In this document: in pieces, positions 8,432 through 16,121 of the stretch
Layout of the letters: each line of letters opens with the position of its first letter
Position numbering within the stretch: position 1 is the stretch's first letter
Made by a program: the position numbers and the translations under genes
The notes under the pieces: generated by a model
Database searches by the model: none
What the model was told of the DNA's origin: nothing
The model's input: only the letters and a program-made list of their open reading frames with translations
Virus record (IMG/VR): IMGVR_UViG_3300042534_000315
Coordinates: 1 to 30,245 of that record
From: a virus
Reading direction: 5' to 3' (one strand)
Length of the DNA stretch: 30,245 nucleotides

Positions 8432-9297
8432 TACTTAGCCTCCATTGATAGGATCAATTTAACATTGTCGCGGTAATCGGTGGTAATTTCATCGCCAACA
8501 ATACCGCCTTTGCAGCCATCTATTGGCATTGTTGCGACAAGCATAATATTATCGCCGGATTTCACCATTTTTGCGTTTGGCGTCGCGGAGTGATTCGTGT
8601 ATCTTCCGACCGGCGTTCTCAGCATCCCAATTCTTGCAGGAGCAATCTCATCACCTTCGTCAATAGGAGCTGTGGCAAACACACCTTTTCCTTCTATCTT
8701 GGAGGATGAGATCATAAATTTATAAGAGCCATGCGGCATTTTTGTTTGATCCGATTCATCCTCTGATTGTATTCTAACAATATCATCAGTGAATCCGACA
8801 TCATTGAGCGCGTTTTTATAGTCCTCTCGATCAACAACATAACTCTTATCTTCGAGCGCATTTACCAAGTCACTATTCGCTTTCCATGCGTCGCTCTTGT
8901 CAAGATATGTTGCTTCAAGAGTTTCTATGTCCGTCTCGTCGGTTGGGTATATGTTTAGCCACACAACATCCTCATGGATAACCCCGCATTTTCTGCCAGG
9001 CTTTCCGACAAACCTCATTGGCGCTTCCATGTATTCAGTGGATCCGTCACCATTCAGGATGGTTACCTTTCCCTTTAGGAATATATTTAGATGTTCTTTC
9101 TTTTGGTAGTGCCCAATAGCGAATATGCCAGCCTTTAGGTGCACTTCTCTGATATATATTCCAGGCGAGAAGCTATGAATGACCGGACAATCAACCTGAG
9201 CCTCTTTCAGCGAAAAGACCTCCAGCGCGTCAACTTTTTCGTCCCGCGTCATTTGACTGAGTTCTTTTGACGCAAAAATATTAGCCATGTCGTTCAT
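8431..9297 (-). CDS. cupin-like + SET-domain protein (moron)
   Basis: A 288-residue protein started at ATG 9297, which has GGGAGA before it; a longer frame from 9324 would start upstream of the predicted transcript. Residues about 40-130 resemble a small cupin-type barrel (GIFAIGHYQKKEHLNIFLKG, then VTILNGDGS). The C-terminal 100 residues carry SET hallmarks: GKGVFATAPIDEGDEI, the knot motif GRYTNHSATPNAKM and GDEITTDYRD. SET domains usually transfer methyl groups from S-adenosylmethionine to lysines. It has its own promoter and sits between tail genes, so it looks like an acquired cargo gene. Target unknown: a host protein or a virion protein are both possible. Confidence 0.8.
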   Translation of the reverse strand: MNDMANIFASKELSQMTRDEKVDALEVFSLKEAQVDCPVIHSFSPGIYIREVHLKAGIFAIGHYQKKEHLNIFLKGKVTILNGDGSTEYMEAPMRFVGKPGRKCGVIHEDVVWLNIYPTDETDIETLEATYLDKSDAWKANSDLVNALEDKSYVVDREDYKNALNDVGFTDDIVRIQSEDESDQTKMPHGSYKFMISSSKIEGKGVFATAPIDEGDEIAPARIGMLRTPVGRYTNHSATPNAKMVKSGDNIMLVATMPIDGCKGGIVGDEITTDYRDNVKLILSMEAK

Positions 9298-9324
9298 GTC
9301 GTTCTCCCAACGATATATAAACAA

Positions 9325-9353
9325 ATTATACCAGTATTAATAAAATTTACCAA
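9325..9353 (-). promoter_or_regulatory. sigma70-type promoter of the SET-domain gene
   Basis: On the minus strand TTGGTA (9353-9348) and TATAAT (9330-9325) are separated by exactly 17 bases, and the -10 is extended (TGGTATAAT). The expected transcript start is near 9318, about 20 bases before the ATG at 9297. This gives the SET gene independent expression inside a late operon. Confidence 0.7.
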
Positions 9354-9377
9354 CCACGCGGCGCGACTTCTTGGTAA
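9347..9377 (-). terminator. hairpin just upstream of the SET promoter, possible terminator
   Basis: Perfect 7-bp inverted arms TTACCAA / TTGGTAA (9347-9353 and 9371-9377) enclose a 17-base GC-rich loop. In the minus-strand direction the hairpin is followed by AATTTTATT, a weak T-rich tail. It lies after the structural gene at 9398-10729 and shares its second arm with the -35 box of the SET promoter. It may be a leaky terminator that insulates the moron. Confidence 0.5.
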
Positions 9378-9397
9378 TCCTGTAATGAAGAAGTTTC

Positions 9398-10729
9398 TCA
9401 AGAGAAATACTCCTCCCACCTGAACGAAAGAACCACATCATTTGCATTTGCAGAAAGCCCGGCAACGGTCATCGACTCGCCTGGGAACAGCTCTAAATGG
9501 ATGTGTCCAGCCCCAAGATTTAGAGATACTGAGTCGATCTTAGATAGCGGTACTGTCATTTCATATTTTCCGCCCGTGAATGTTGCCGTGGTGTTGGCCT
9601 CAGTTACCGAGTTGTTAGCGTCAACGTCATTCCATGTTCCGCCGGTTATTGTTGCGTTGCGATAGAAGTTAACTAATACGGACTTATTGCCATCTGATGC
9701 AGCCCCCATATAGACCGCTTCAATAGTGACTTTGTTAGTTCTTCCTTGGAATGTAGATTTATTCCTAAATGCCGCCATCAATGTCTCGACTCCTGCAACT
9801 AAGGTCGTTGATGCGTTTCCAGCAAATACCCTGTGGCCTGCGTGAGTATGGCTTCCTTCTATTGTTCCTGCTCCCCACGATGAAGTCTTTACAAGCAGCG
9901 CCACGCCGGTTCCTGTGGTGCGGCCTGACTCAATCATAATTCCTTGAGAGGGCTCGCTAATGCTTGGAGATGCTGATGCGTTTGTTTGATCGATTACATG
10001 AACCCGAATCCAATCAAGCTCTACGCCGCCATATATCCAAAAAGTAATCGGGGCAGACCCTAACCACCCATAGCTGATTTTATACTGAAGCAGCGTTTCG
10101 TGATCGAGATTAAATCCTGATGGCCCTGTGCCGTCACATATATCAATATTCCAGTTAGCCTGCGCAATCTGGGTGTCAGCAGCATCTTTTCTTAATGAGA
10201 CTCCAAACGTAGTCCCCTCGTACCCAAAAAAGAATCCATCATCTATATCATATATTCCGTGGCGCTGATAGGTGTCAGCTTCAGGAGTTGCGTATAGAGT
10301 TGTGAAAAATGCGTAGACCTCATGTCCGGGACGATAAGTCACAAACCGATTGCTAGCTATTGATGCGGCCCCGACTCCAGTTCCGGGAGATACTGATGCC
10401 ATTGCGTCAGCGTTGCCTGTTGCGCCAGTTCCGCTGGCTACCTCTAAAACGTCCTCGTCTGAATTGTTGTACTCAAATCGGACTAGAATGTCGTCCCTGC
10501 GCACTCCGGTTATTAATTGACCATATCTTGATACGTCGGCCTTAGAGCCGCCTAGGCCAACTATTTCAGATTGTATCGGGCCATCATCTGTATCAACGGT
10601 AATAGATCCGCCGAAGTCATCAACAGACAGCGACAACCCGCCGTCATCAACAGTTGCGCTAGTTCCGGCCTTTTGCTCGGTTAATACGGCATCTTTTGCC
10701 GCGTTTAATGGTAAAGGCGTATAGCTCAT
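9398..10729 (-). CDS. structural protein, probable tail/fibre accessory
   Basis: A 443-residue protein started at the ATG at 10729, which overlaps the upstream stop as ATGA. It is acidic, rich in Asp, Gly, Thr and Ser, and almost without Lys in the first 100 residues (VDDGGLSLSVDDFGGSITVD), suggesting beta-structure. No enzyme motif is seen. Its place between gp10-like and ejection genes suggests a virion component such as an accessory tail or head-fibre protein. The family is not recognised. Confidence 0.6.
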   Translation of the reverse strand: MSYTPLPLNAAKDAVLTEQKAGTSATVDDGGLSLSVDDFGGSITVDTDDGPIQSEIVGLGGSKADVSRYGQLITGVRRDDILVRFEYNNSDEDVLEVASGTGATGNADAMASVSPGTGVGAASIASNRFVTYRPGHEVYAFFTTLYATPEADTYQRHGIYDIDDGFFFGYEGTTFGVSLRKDAADTQIAQANWNIDICDGTGPSGFNLDHETLLQYKISYGWLGSAPITFWIYGGVELDWIRVHVIDQTNASASPSISEPSQGIMIESGRTTGTGVALLVKTSSWGAGTIEGSHTHAGHRVFAGNASTTLVAGVETLMAAFRNKSTFQGRTNKVTIEAVYMGAASDGNKSVLVNFYRNATITGGTWNDVDANNSVTEANTTATFTGGKYEMTVPLSKIDSVSLNLGAGHIHLELFPGESMTVAGLSANANDVVLSFRWEEYFS

Positions 10730-11130
10730 ATAAACACCCATTTGCCAGTTGATAACACCATGCAATCATAGGTCATGTCGGTTAAATTCATCACAATAGA
10801 AGTCTCTCCGATGATTGTTTCTCCCGTTTTGGGAGTAATGATTCCGTTAAATGTGTCGTCTGTCAGGGTTACGGTAACAGTCTCGCCAATGTTGTCAGCG
10901 GTTGCCTTTGGGAGAATAACGGTCGCGTCTCCAGTATTGGCGATCAGGTTCACCGCGTTTCCGGCTTCTGTCAGGTTTACGGTATCGCCACCGCCAACAT
11001 CAATAACGCCTCTAGTAGAGACGGTCTCTGTCACCCTTCCGAGGTCACGAAACCAACGCGACCAGACTTGTGCCAGAACATTGTTTTGGAACAGTGGGGA
11101 CTGAATTGGAGGAGCTGCGATTCTAGCCAT
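10726..11130 (-). CDS. small structural protein of the tail module, unknown
   Basis: A 134-residue protein. The first 30 residues (MARIAAPPIQSPLFQNNVLA, then QVWSRWFRDLG) match the kind of N-terminal anchor found on small phage tail proteins; the rest is beta-rich (VNLTEAGNAVNLIANTGDAT) and ends GKWVFI. The gene overlaps both neighbours (by 8 and 4 bases), consistent with a co-translated tail operon. Confidence 0.6.
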   Translation of the reverse strand: MARIAAPPIQSPLFQNNVLAQVWSRWFRDLGRVTETVSTRGVIDVGGGDTVNLTEAGNAVNLIANTGDATVILPKATADNIGETVTVTLTDDTFNGIITPKTGETIIGETSIVMNLTDMTYDCMVLSTGKWVFI

Positions 11131-12532
11131 TAGTAGGAGTTACCTTTGCATAAGCGTCAATTATAGCAATCTTTACCGGCTCAGTTGTGCGGATCTCATA
11201 AATGCGATCTCTGCTTGTTCCGAGTCTGCGCCAGATAACACGCTTCAAATATTCCCCGATCTTTCCCATAGAGCGCAAGTGGGCATTGCTCCATGTTTTT
11301 GCTCCATCGTCTGACCATCTCAGTTGAATCATTGGATCTTCGTTAGATTCCAGCCCTACGCCAACCTCCATGTCAATCTGCATTTGATTCCACATGACGC
11401 GATTAGCTTCTTGGTTGTTGTGAGGAGTAGATCTTAATCTTGTGATGTTGTCGCCGTTGTCGGTGAACTTATCGAGGTCTAATTTGTAGAGATTGCCGTT
11501 TGTATGGTCAGAAACAATATTCATCCCTTGGAAGAACTGCCCTAATTGGCCTCTGTGCCGCTCAAGACTGCCATTAAGGTCTGTATAGGCTCTTTCGTGC
11601 CACATGCCAGTGGCCGCGTCATAAACCCATGTCGCGTTACCTGCGGGGAAGGTTATGACGTAGAACGTATGCCCCTCCTGTTGATAGGCGTAGGCTACAG
11701 CATCATCTATACGGCTATATTGTGAGATAGCATAATCAATCGCCTCTGTGGATATGATTTGAGGCACATACCCGTTCGCTCTAATGATCTGCCCCCTGCC
11801 TTCTGTGTCATTGGATAGCCAGAATACCGAGTTATCAGCCTTAATGACCGACTTCTTAGCTGCACACCCGACCTCCATTGTTGCACCATCAATTCGAGCA
11901 AATGGGAAGTCTATATTAGCGTCATACGCCCACACTTCCGTTGTTACATCGCCAAACAGCCATAGCTCCTGATTCACATTAGCCAGAGAAATGATATTGT
12001 CAGAGTCCACATTTGCAGAACTGAACTCAAGAGGATCAACGCTTGATCCGTCATTCTGTCCGGAGATATAGAAAACGTCGGTATTGGGAATATTGAATAT
12101 AAAGTACCCATTGAGCAGGGTCAGCTCCCCTCCTGCGGTAAAATCTGCATCAGTGATTTGCGTTAATGTAGAGCCATTCCAGATATAGCCCTTATCCTCT
12201 GCGATAATCATGATCTGGGTTTGGTTTTCATACATGGCAACCAATGATGTTTTGGCGCTTACCGTTCCTTTTGATAAGTAATTGCCATTTAGATCGACTT
12301 GGTAGAATGTATCGTACACTACAACGTACAAATAACCGTCCTTGCCGGTCAATACACCCCTAATAGGTGACTTTGGCAAAGTAGCAAGCAGGTCTAGTCC
12401 TGGAGTGCCATACAGCGCCCCTACGTTCTTGCCTCCTTGGTTATCTAAAACAGGATATAGATTGACGCACCTCTGAGCGTTAAGGCTCTTAGATCGCGAA
12501 GTATAAGCCTGTCCGACTATTGGGAGTTTCAC
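11123..12532 (-). CDS. packaged-DNA stabilisation / tail hub protein, P22 gp10-like
   Basis: A 469-residue protein, close to the 472 residues of P22 gp10. It opens MKLPIVGQAYTSRSKSLNAQ and continues RCVNLYPV, the characteristic start of this family, with later beta-propeller-like repeats (YGTPGLDLLATLP, VWAYDANIDFPFARIDGA). In P22, gp10 forms the ring below gp4 that closes the portal channel and carries the tailspikes. It starts one base after the end of the gp4-like gene, as expected for this module. Confidence 0.8.
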   Translation of the reverse strand: MKLPIVGQAYTSRSKSLNAQRCVNLYPVLDNQGGKNVGALYGTPGLDLLATLPKSPIRGVLTGKDGYLYVVVYDTFYQVDLNGNYLSKGTVSAKTSLVAMYENQTQIMIIAEDKGYIWNGSTLTQITDADFTAGGELTLLNGYFIFNIPNTDVFYISGQNDGSSVDPLEFSSANVDSDNIISLANVNQELWLFGDVTTEVWAYDANIDFPFARIDGATMEVGCAAKKSVIKADNSVFWLSNDTEGRGQIIRANGYVPQIISTEAIDYAISQYSRIDDAVAYAYQQEGHTFYVITFPAGNATWVYDAATGMWHERAYTDLNGSLERHRGQLGQFFQGMNIVSDHTNGNLYKLDLDKFTDNGDNITRLRSTPHNNQEANRVMWNQMQIDMEVGVGLESNEDPMIQLRWSDDGAKTWSNAHLRSMGKIGEYLKRVIWRRLGTSRDRIYEIRTTEPVKIAIIDAYAKVTPTNG

Positions 12533-13236
12533 TAGATTCCCCTAGTAATGTCGAAGCCACCACGACCAGAGCTGCCGAGAGATACTGTCTCCGAGTTGGC
12601 GTATTTTGGCTGGCCTATGTTCTTGCGCTTAATTGCCGCCAGAGTCTCTGCCGCCTGCTCTTTAACATCCATAGAAAGCATCACCCCATACTCAGGAGCA
12701 AGGCGCTTTGCCAAGTTAAAGACGATAGCATCCTCATATCCGCTGGGAAGAGCAAAGGTATCGGCCAGAGTTGCGAATGATTGCAGATGTGTCCATTGGG
12801 TAACATGCAGGGCATAGGCGCTATCTGGTACAGGGTATAACTTAATTGTTCCGAGCGGATAGGCTGAATTGTAGTAAAATACGTCCGGCAGAGACTGCGT
12901 TGTTTTGTCAGGTATTTGGTTGTAAGCCTGTTCGCCGACTGGCTCTAAATAATAATCAATATTAGAGCTGCGGATAAATGCGCTCTCGATCTTCTCAGGT
13001 CGTGTGACGTTAATATCACCGCCCGCCCCAATAGTATATTCGCCATCCCCGCCTGTAAGCGTGAAAGAATCCTCTTGGAGTGCGTAGACCTTTAGCCTGT
13101 CGGTTTGCCATGAGTCAAGCATTGCATTAACTGCGGTCAGTCCGTCATTGGCCTCAGATGCCTCTGGAGTCTCGCCAGAAGCCAGCACCCCAAGGATGCG
13201 TAGGCTGCGCCTGATTAGATCGTTAGCGGTCGCCAT
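12532..13236 (-). CDS. head-to-tail adaptor, P22 gp4-like
   Basis: A 234-residue protein beginning MATANDLIRRSLRILGVLAS, with EANDGLTAVNAMLDSW shortly after. This helical N-terminal domain is typical of the gp4 tail accessory family. It is longer than P22 gp4 (166 residues). The C-terminal part contains AIVFNLAKRLAPEYG and VKEQAAETLAAIKRK. gp4 binds the portal ring and starts tail assembly. The gene order coat, gp4, gp10 is that of P22. Confidence 0.75.
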   Translation of the reverse strand: MATANDLIRRSLRILGVLASGETPEASEANDGLTAVNAMLDSWQTDRLKVYALQEDSFTLTGGDGEYTIGAGGDINVTRPEKIESAFIRSSNIDYYLEPVGEQAYNQIPDKTTQSLPDVFYYNSAYPLGTIKLYPVPDSAYALHVTQWTHLQSFATLADTFALPSGYEDAIVFNLAKRLAPEYGVMLSMDVKEQAAETLAAIKRKNIGQPKYANSETVSLGSSGRGGFDITRGI

Positions 13237-13242
13237 GATTAT

Positions 13243-13515
13243 TTACCCTTGCGCTTCTTTTTCTTGCAAGCCATCTTTAATCTCCCTTTTAATATTAGGG
13301 ACTGATTTGCGTCTGTCGATTTCTACTCCAACAGATCGCCCAAATTCTTCAAGCTCATTTTTGTCAGTCATTTGCTTGTAATCGACTGTCTTAGGTTTGA
13401 TTATCTCTTTAGGCTTCAATAGCTCAGGATCAACGCCCCAGCCTTGCGGGATCTCGCTCTCATCATCAACGATCACTTTTTCGCCGTCAGGCCCGTAAAT
13501 CATTCGCTTTCCCAT
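13243..13515 (-). CDS. small head-module protein, unknown function
   Basis: A 90-residue, strongly charged protein, Lys/Glu/Asp-rich (MIYGPDGEKVIVDDESEIPQ; KELLKP-type repeats; C-terminus KREIKDGLQEKEAQG). The section TDKNELEEFGRSVGVEIDRR resembles a small helix-extension-helix element of the kind found in head-completion or HeH/SAP-like proteins. It lies between the decoration-like protein and the gp4 adaptor. Function not recognised. Confidence 0.6.
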   Translation of the reverse strand: MGKRMIYGPDGEKVIVDDESEIPQGWGVDPELLKPKEIIKPKTVDYKQMTDKNELEEFGRSVGVEIDRRKSVPNIKREIKDGLQEKEAQG

Positions 13516-13536
13516 ACATCACCTCATTAAGCAGGA

Positions 13537-13550
13537 GGGGCCGAAGCCCC
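13537..13550 (-). terminator. UUCG-loop hairpin after the decoration-like gene
   Basis: The minus strand reads GGGGCTTCGGCCCC: five GC-rich base pairs closed by the very stable UUCG tetraloop. No strong U-run follows, so it is more likely a weak terminator, attenuator or mRNA-stabilising 3' end. An identical 14-mer lies at 14067-14080. Confidence 0.55.
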
Positions 13551-13565
13551 ATCCTTGGTTAGTTA

Positions 13566-14039
13566 CTATGCAAATGGAGTTGCGATAGTTCCGGTTGCAG
13601 CTACCTGACCAGAAACAGCCCACACGGTAGATGATACGGCTGTGAAACGAAGCACAGTACCAATCAGTCCGCCAGTGGTTGAACCATTCATGGTTACAGT
13701 AACGTGAGATGAGCCATTTCCAGCAGCCGCAAGAGCGATCGCTGAGGTAGTGGCCGCAACAACAACGCCGCCGCTCAGGAAGGTGGTTGCTGCGTCAGTG
13801 GTAATTGCGTACACGTCCGCAGCGGTGACAGTAACAGTCGCAACGAAAGTGAACTCCATGCCAGCTACAGGAGCGGGGAGCGTGTAAGCAACGCCAGCCG
13901 CCGAATCAAGCAGAAATACGCCGCCTGACTCATTAGCCTTCAGCGTGCGCGCTGCTGCCCCACTTGCTGCTACTTCTTTATGTACTCCAGGTGCCACGCA
14001 CCCTTCGACCGTGTTTTTACCAAGTTGTTCTAAAGCCAT
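13566..14039 (-). CDS. putative head decoration protein
   Basis: A 157-residue protein made almost entirely of small and beta-branched residues (Ala, Thr, Val, Gly), with very few charges after residue 40 (VATVTVTAADVYAITTDAAT; VVVAATTSAIALAAAGNGSS). This composition is that of beta-rich capsid decoration or tail-tube-like proteins. It lies immediately downstream of the coat gene and is bracketed by two identical UUCG hairpins, so it may have its own expression level. Assignment is by position and composition. Confidence 0.55.
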   Translation of the reverse strand: MALEQLGKNTVEGCVAPGVHKEVAASGAAARTLKANESGGVFLLDSAAGVAYTLPAPVAGMEFTFVATVTVTAADVYAITTDAATTFLSGGVVVAATTSAIALAAAGNGSSHVTVTMNGSTTGGLIGTVLRFTAVSSTVWAVSGQVAATGTIATPFA

Positions 14040-14066
14040 GTTATATACTCCTAAAAAGTTAAGAAT

Positions 14067-14080
14067 GGGGCCGAAGCCCC
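14067..14080 (-). terminator. UUCG-loop hairpin after the coat gene
   Basis: The minus strand reads GGGGCTTCGGCCCC directly after the coat stop, followed by CATTCTTAACTTTTTAGG, a moderately T-rich tract. It is identical to the hairpin at 13537-13550. It probably acts as a leaky terminator or protects the 3' end of the abundant coat message. Confidence 0.6.
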
Positions 14081-14086
14081 AATCAT

Positions 14087-15283
14087 TTAGCCGTCAGCGT
14101 GGATACGGGCTGCAAGCTGTGCGCGGATTGTCTTATAGCCATACAGCATATCGAGACGACATGGGAATTGGTCGTTATTGATGTCGTAGGCGCGAACAAT
14201 ACGCATTGATAGGCCGTCATACTGTTCACGGGCTGCGAAATCAACGCCAGATGGCATGATTAGGTCAGCAGATGCAAAGGTAAACGCATCTTTGTGGAAG
14301 GCCAGGGTGCTGGTCATCAGCTCACTCGCTCCAGCGCCAACCTTAACAACGGCTCCGCCATTGGTAGGATAGCCAGACACATTTTGACGACCGCCAGAGG
14401 TGATGATTGATGGAGAGATGGCAATATCGCCAGCCCCGCCAGCATAATCAGTGGTGATTACAAACTGCTGTAATGATCCGGTGTCAGCCTTAGTTTCAGG
14501 ATGTACGCGGTTGCAACCAACAAACGTTACCACATCACCCTTCTTAAAGGTTGCGGTACCAGTTTGCACGGTAACCAGACCATCGGCACCCTCAGTCGCA
14601 CCATTTACGGTGTACAGAGTTGTTTTTGGAGCAGTTCCGGTGGTGTGGTCATTCAGCAGGGTGTTCTCGTAGAAGTCAAACCCGCCAGTGCGACCCATCA
14701 TACCCTCTTTATACTGCTTCTTAATGGCATCAGAGTCTTGGAATAGACCTTTCAGCTCATTAACCAGCTTGGGGGTGTGCTTGGTTTGCAGAAGAATCCG
14801 GCGACTATTATCCATAGGGGCAAGGTTATCTGTAAGCACTTTACGGGCGTTCATTACATCGAGGAAATCAAACGCGGCTGCGTCAGAATCTACCACGTTA
14901 TAAACGTCTTTCACCATGTTGAGCGCGTCTGCTTCGATGTTTGCAGCAAGAACCGACATAGCAGGCTCAAGGATGCGACTTGAGAAGTCATCAAGGCTCA
15001 GGGTGAGGTCTTGTGAAGTGAAGTTGAGATCAACGCCTTTCTGTGTTGCAACAGACAGAGTTGTTGAAGTCTCTGCGGTATCTTGTGTGGACAAGGTTGC
15101 GCCTGTACGAACAACATACTCGTTAGGCAGGCGAATTTTCAGTTGTGAGCCGATCTTAGCGCCTTCTTTAGCAAATGAATCATCATATTGACGATTGATG
15201 CTGCCGATAAAGTTAAGTTTCTGATGAAGCACTCGGAGCGCTTCGCGTGTTACCGCTGTGGGTGTAAGAATTGTATTAGCCAT
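14087..15283 (-). CDS. major capsid (coat) protein, P22 gp5 family
   Basis: A 398-residue protein with the signature opening of the P22-coat group (MANTILTPTAVTREALRVLH, then GSINRQYDDSFAKEGAKIGS). The family folds as HK97 with an extra inserted domain; P22 gp5 has 430 residues, so this version is slightly shorter. The central segment SLDDFSSRILEPAMSVLAAN is also typical. It follows the scaffold gene and precedes the decoration and adaptor genes, the standard P22 order. Confidence 0.9.
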   Translation of the reverse strand: MANTILTPTAVTREALRVLHQKLNFIGSINRQYDDSFAKEGAKIGSQLKIRLPNEYVVRTGATLSTQDTAETSTTLSVATQKGVDLNFTSQDLTLSLDDFSSRILEPAMSVLAANIEADALNMVKDVYNVVDSDAAAFDFLDVMNARKVLTDNLAPMDNSRRILLQTKHTPKLVNELKGLFQDSDAIKKQYKEGMMGRTGGFDFYENTLLNDHTTGTAPKTTLYTVNGATEGADGLVTVQTGTATFKKGDVVTFVGCNRVHPETKADTGSLQQFVITTDYAGGAGDIAISPSIITSGGRQNVSGYPTNGGAVVKVGAGASELMTSTLAFHKDAFTFASADLIMPSGVDFAAREQYDGLSMRIVRAYDINNDQFPCRLDMLYGYKTIRAQLAARIHADG

Positions 15284-15304
15284 GAGGATTCTCCTAGTTT
15301 AATG

Positions 15305-16105
15305 CTAACCTGTTTTTTTACGCCATTCCATCCATTCATCAATAGACATTGAATTAGGATCTATGGTTGCTTTAGCGCCCTTGGCCACTGGTTTAATAGG
15401 GGTTGGCGCTTTCGATTTTTCTGCTGTTTGAACTGGCCTAGACTCTAATTTCGCCTCTAACTTACCAATAGCGCGGTATTGCGCCGATGGGGTCATTTGC
15501 GAGATTCTAGCTGCTTCGTCAAGATGAGATCCGAGGTAATAGGCCAAATCTGCGCCCACCTCTGAATCTGCCACGGCTAATGCCATATCTTGAGTAATCG
15601 GGATAGCCTGATTTAACGCCACATGGTCGAAGTCATCGTACTTATCACGACCTTCTGCGATCCTGGCTTGCATTGATGTGGCTTGGACTCTTTGGGCTTC
15701 GGCTTTGCTATTGTCAGCCGCCTTTGCCTGAGTCGCCGCTTCACGCGCCGCAAGTTTCTGATCTACTTTCCAGTCTGATAGAGCATCAATAAACTCCTCG
15801 TATGTGTCGAAGTCGTCTGCTTTTGGAGCTACAGCAGGAGCCGCATTAGCCGGTGTTGCTGGCTGTGACGTTTCCTTTGACTTTAGCTGCTCTGCAAAAA
15901 ACTTTGCCTGGGCTTGTGCCTCATACTTCTCTCTAGTCAGTTCATCGATCCGTTTCTGAAAGCCCGTTTTTTTGGGTTTCTCGGCAGTATCATCGCCGTC
16001 AACAGCATCGTCCTGTACCGATTCAGGGCTATCTGTTACATCAGGTTGCTCGGTTTCCGCAGATTCTTGATCTAGTTCTGCGTCATCTAGGTTTTCTTCA
16101 CTCAT
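15305..16105 (-). CDS. capsid scaffolding protein
   Basis: A 266-residue protein started at ATG 16105 (GGAG nine bases upstream); a longer frame would need a TTG start. The N-terminus is acidic (SEENLDDAELDQESAETEQP), the middle is a Lys/Ala/Gln coiled coil and the C-terminus (SIDEWMEWRKKTG) is a short basic amphipathic helix, the part that contacts coat subunits in P22 gp8. Position between portal and coat genes matches. Scaffold directs procapsid assembly and then leaves the particle. Confidence 0.8.
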   Translation of the reverse strand: MSEENLDDAELDQESAETEQPDVTDSPESVQDDAVDGDDTAEKPKKTGFQKRIDELTREKYEAQAQAKFFAEQLKSKETSQPATPANAAPAVAPKADDFDTYEEFIDALSDWKVDQKLAAREAATQAKAADNSKAEAQRVQATSMQARIAEGRDKYDDFDHVALNQAIPITQDMALAVADSEVGADLAYYLGSHLDEAARISQMTPSAQYRAIGKLEAKLESRPVQTAEKSKAPTPIKPVAKGAKATIDPNSMSIDEWMEWRKKTG

Positions 16106-16121
16106 GGATAACTCCAAGTAA

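Noticed and set aside
9298-9324. Upstream ATG at 9324 as start of the SET-domain gene
   Set aside because: It lies at or before the predicted transcript start and lacks a ribosome binding site; ATG 9297 has GGGAGA in place.
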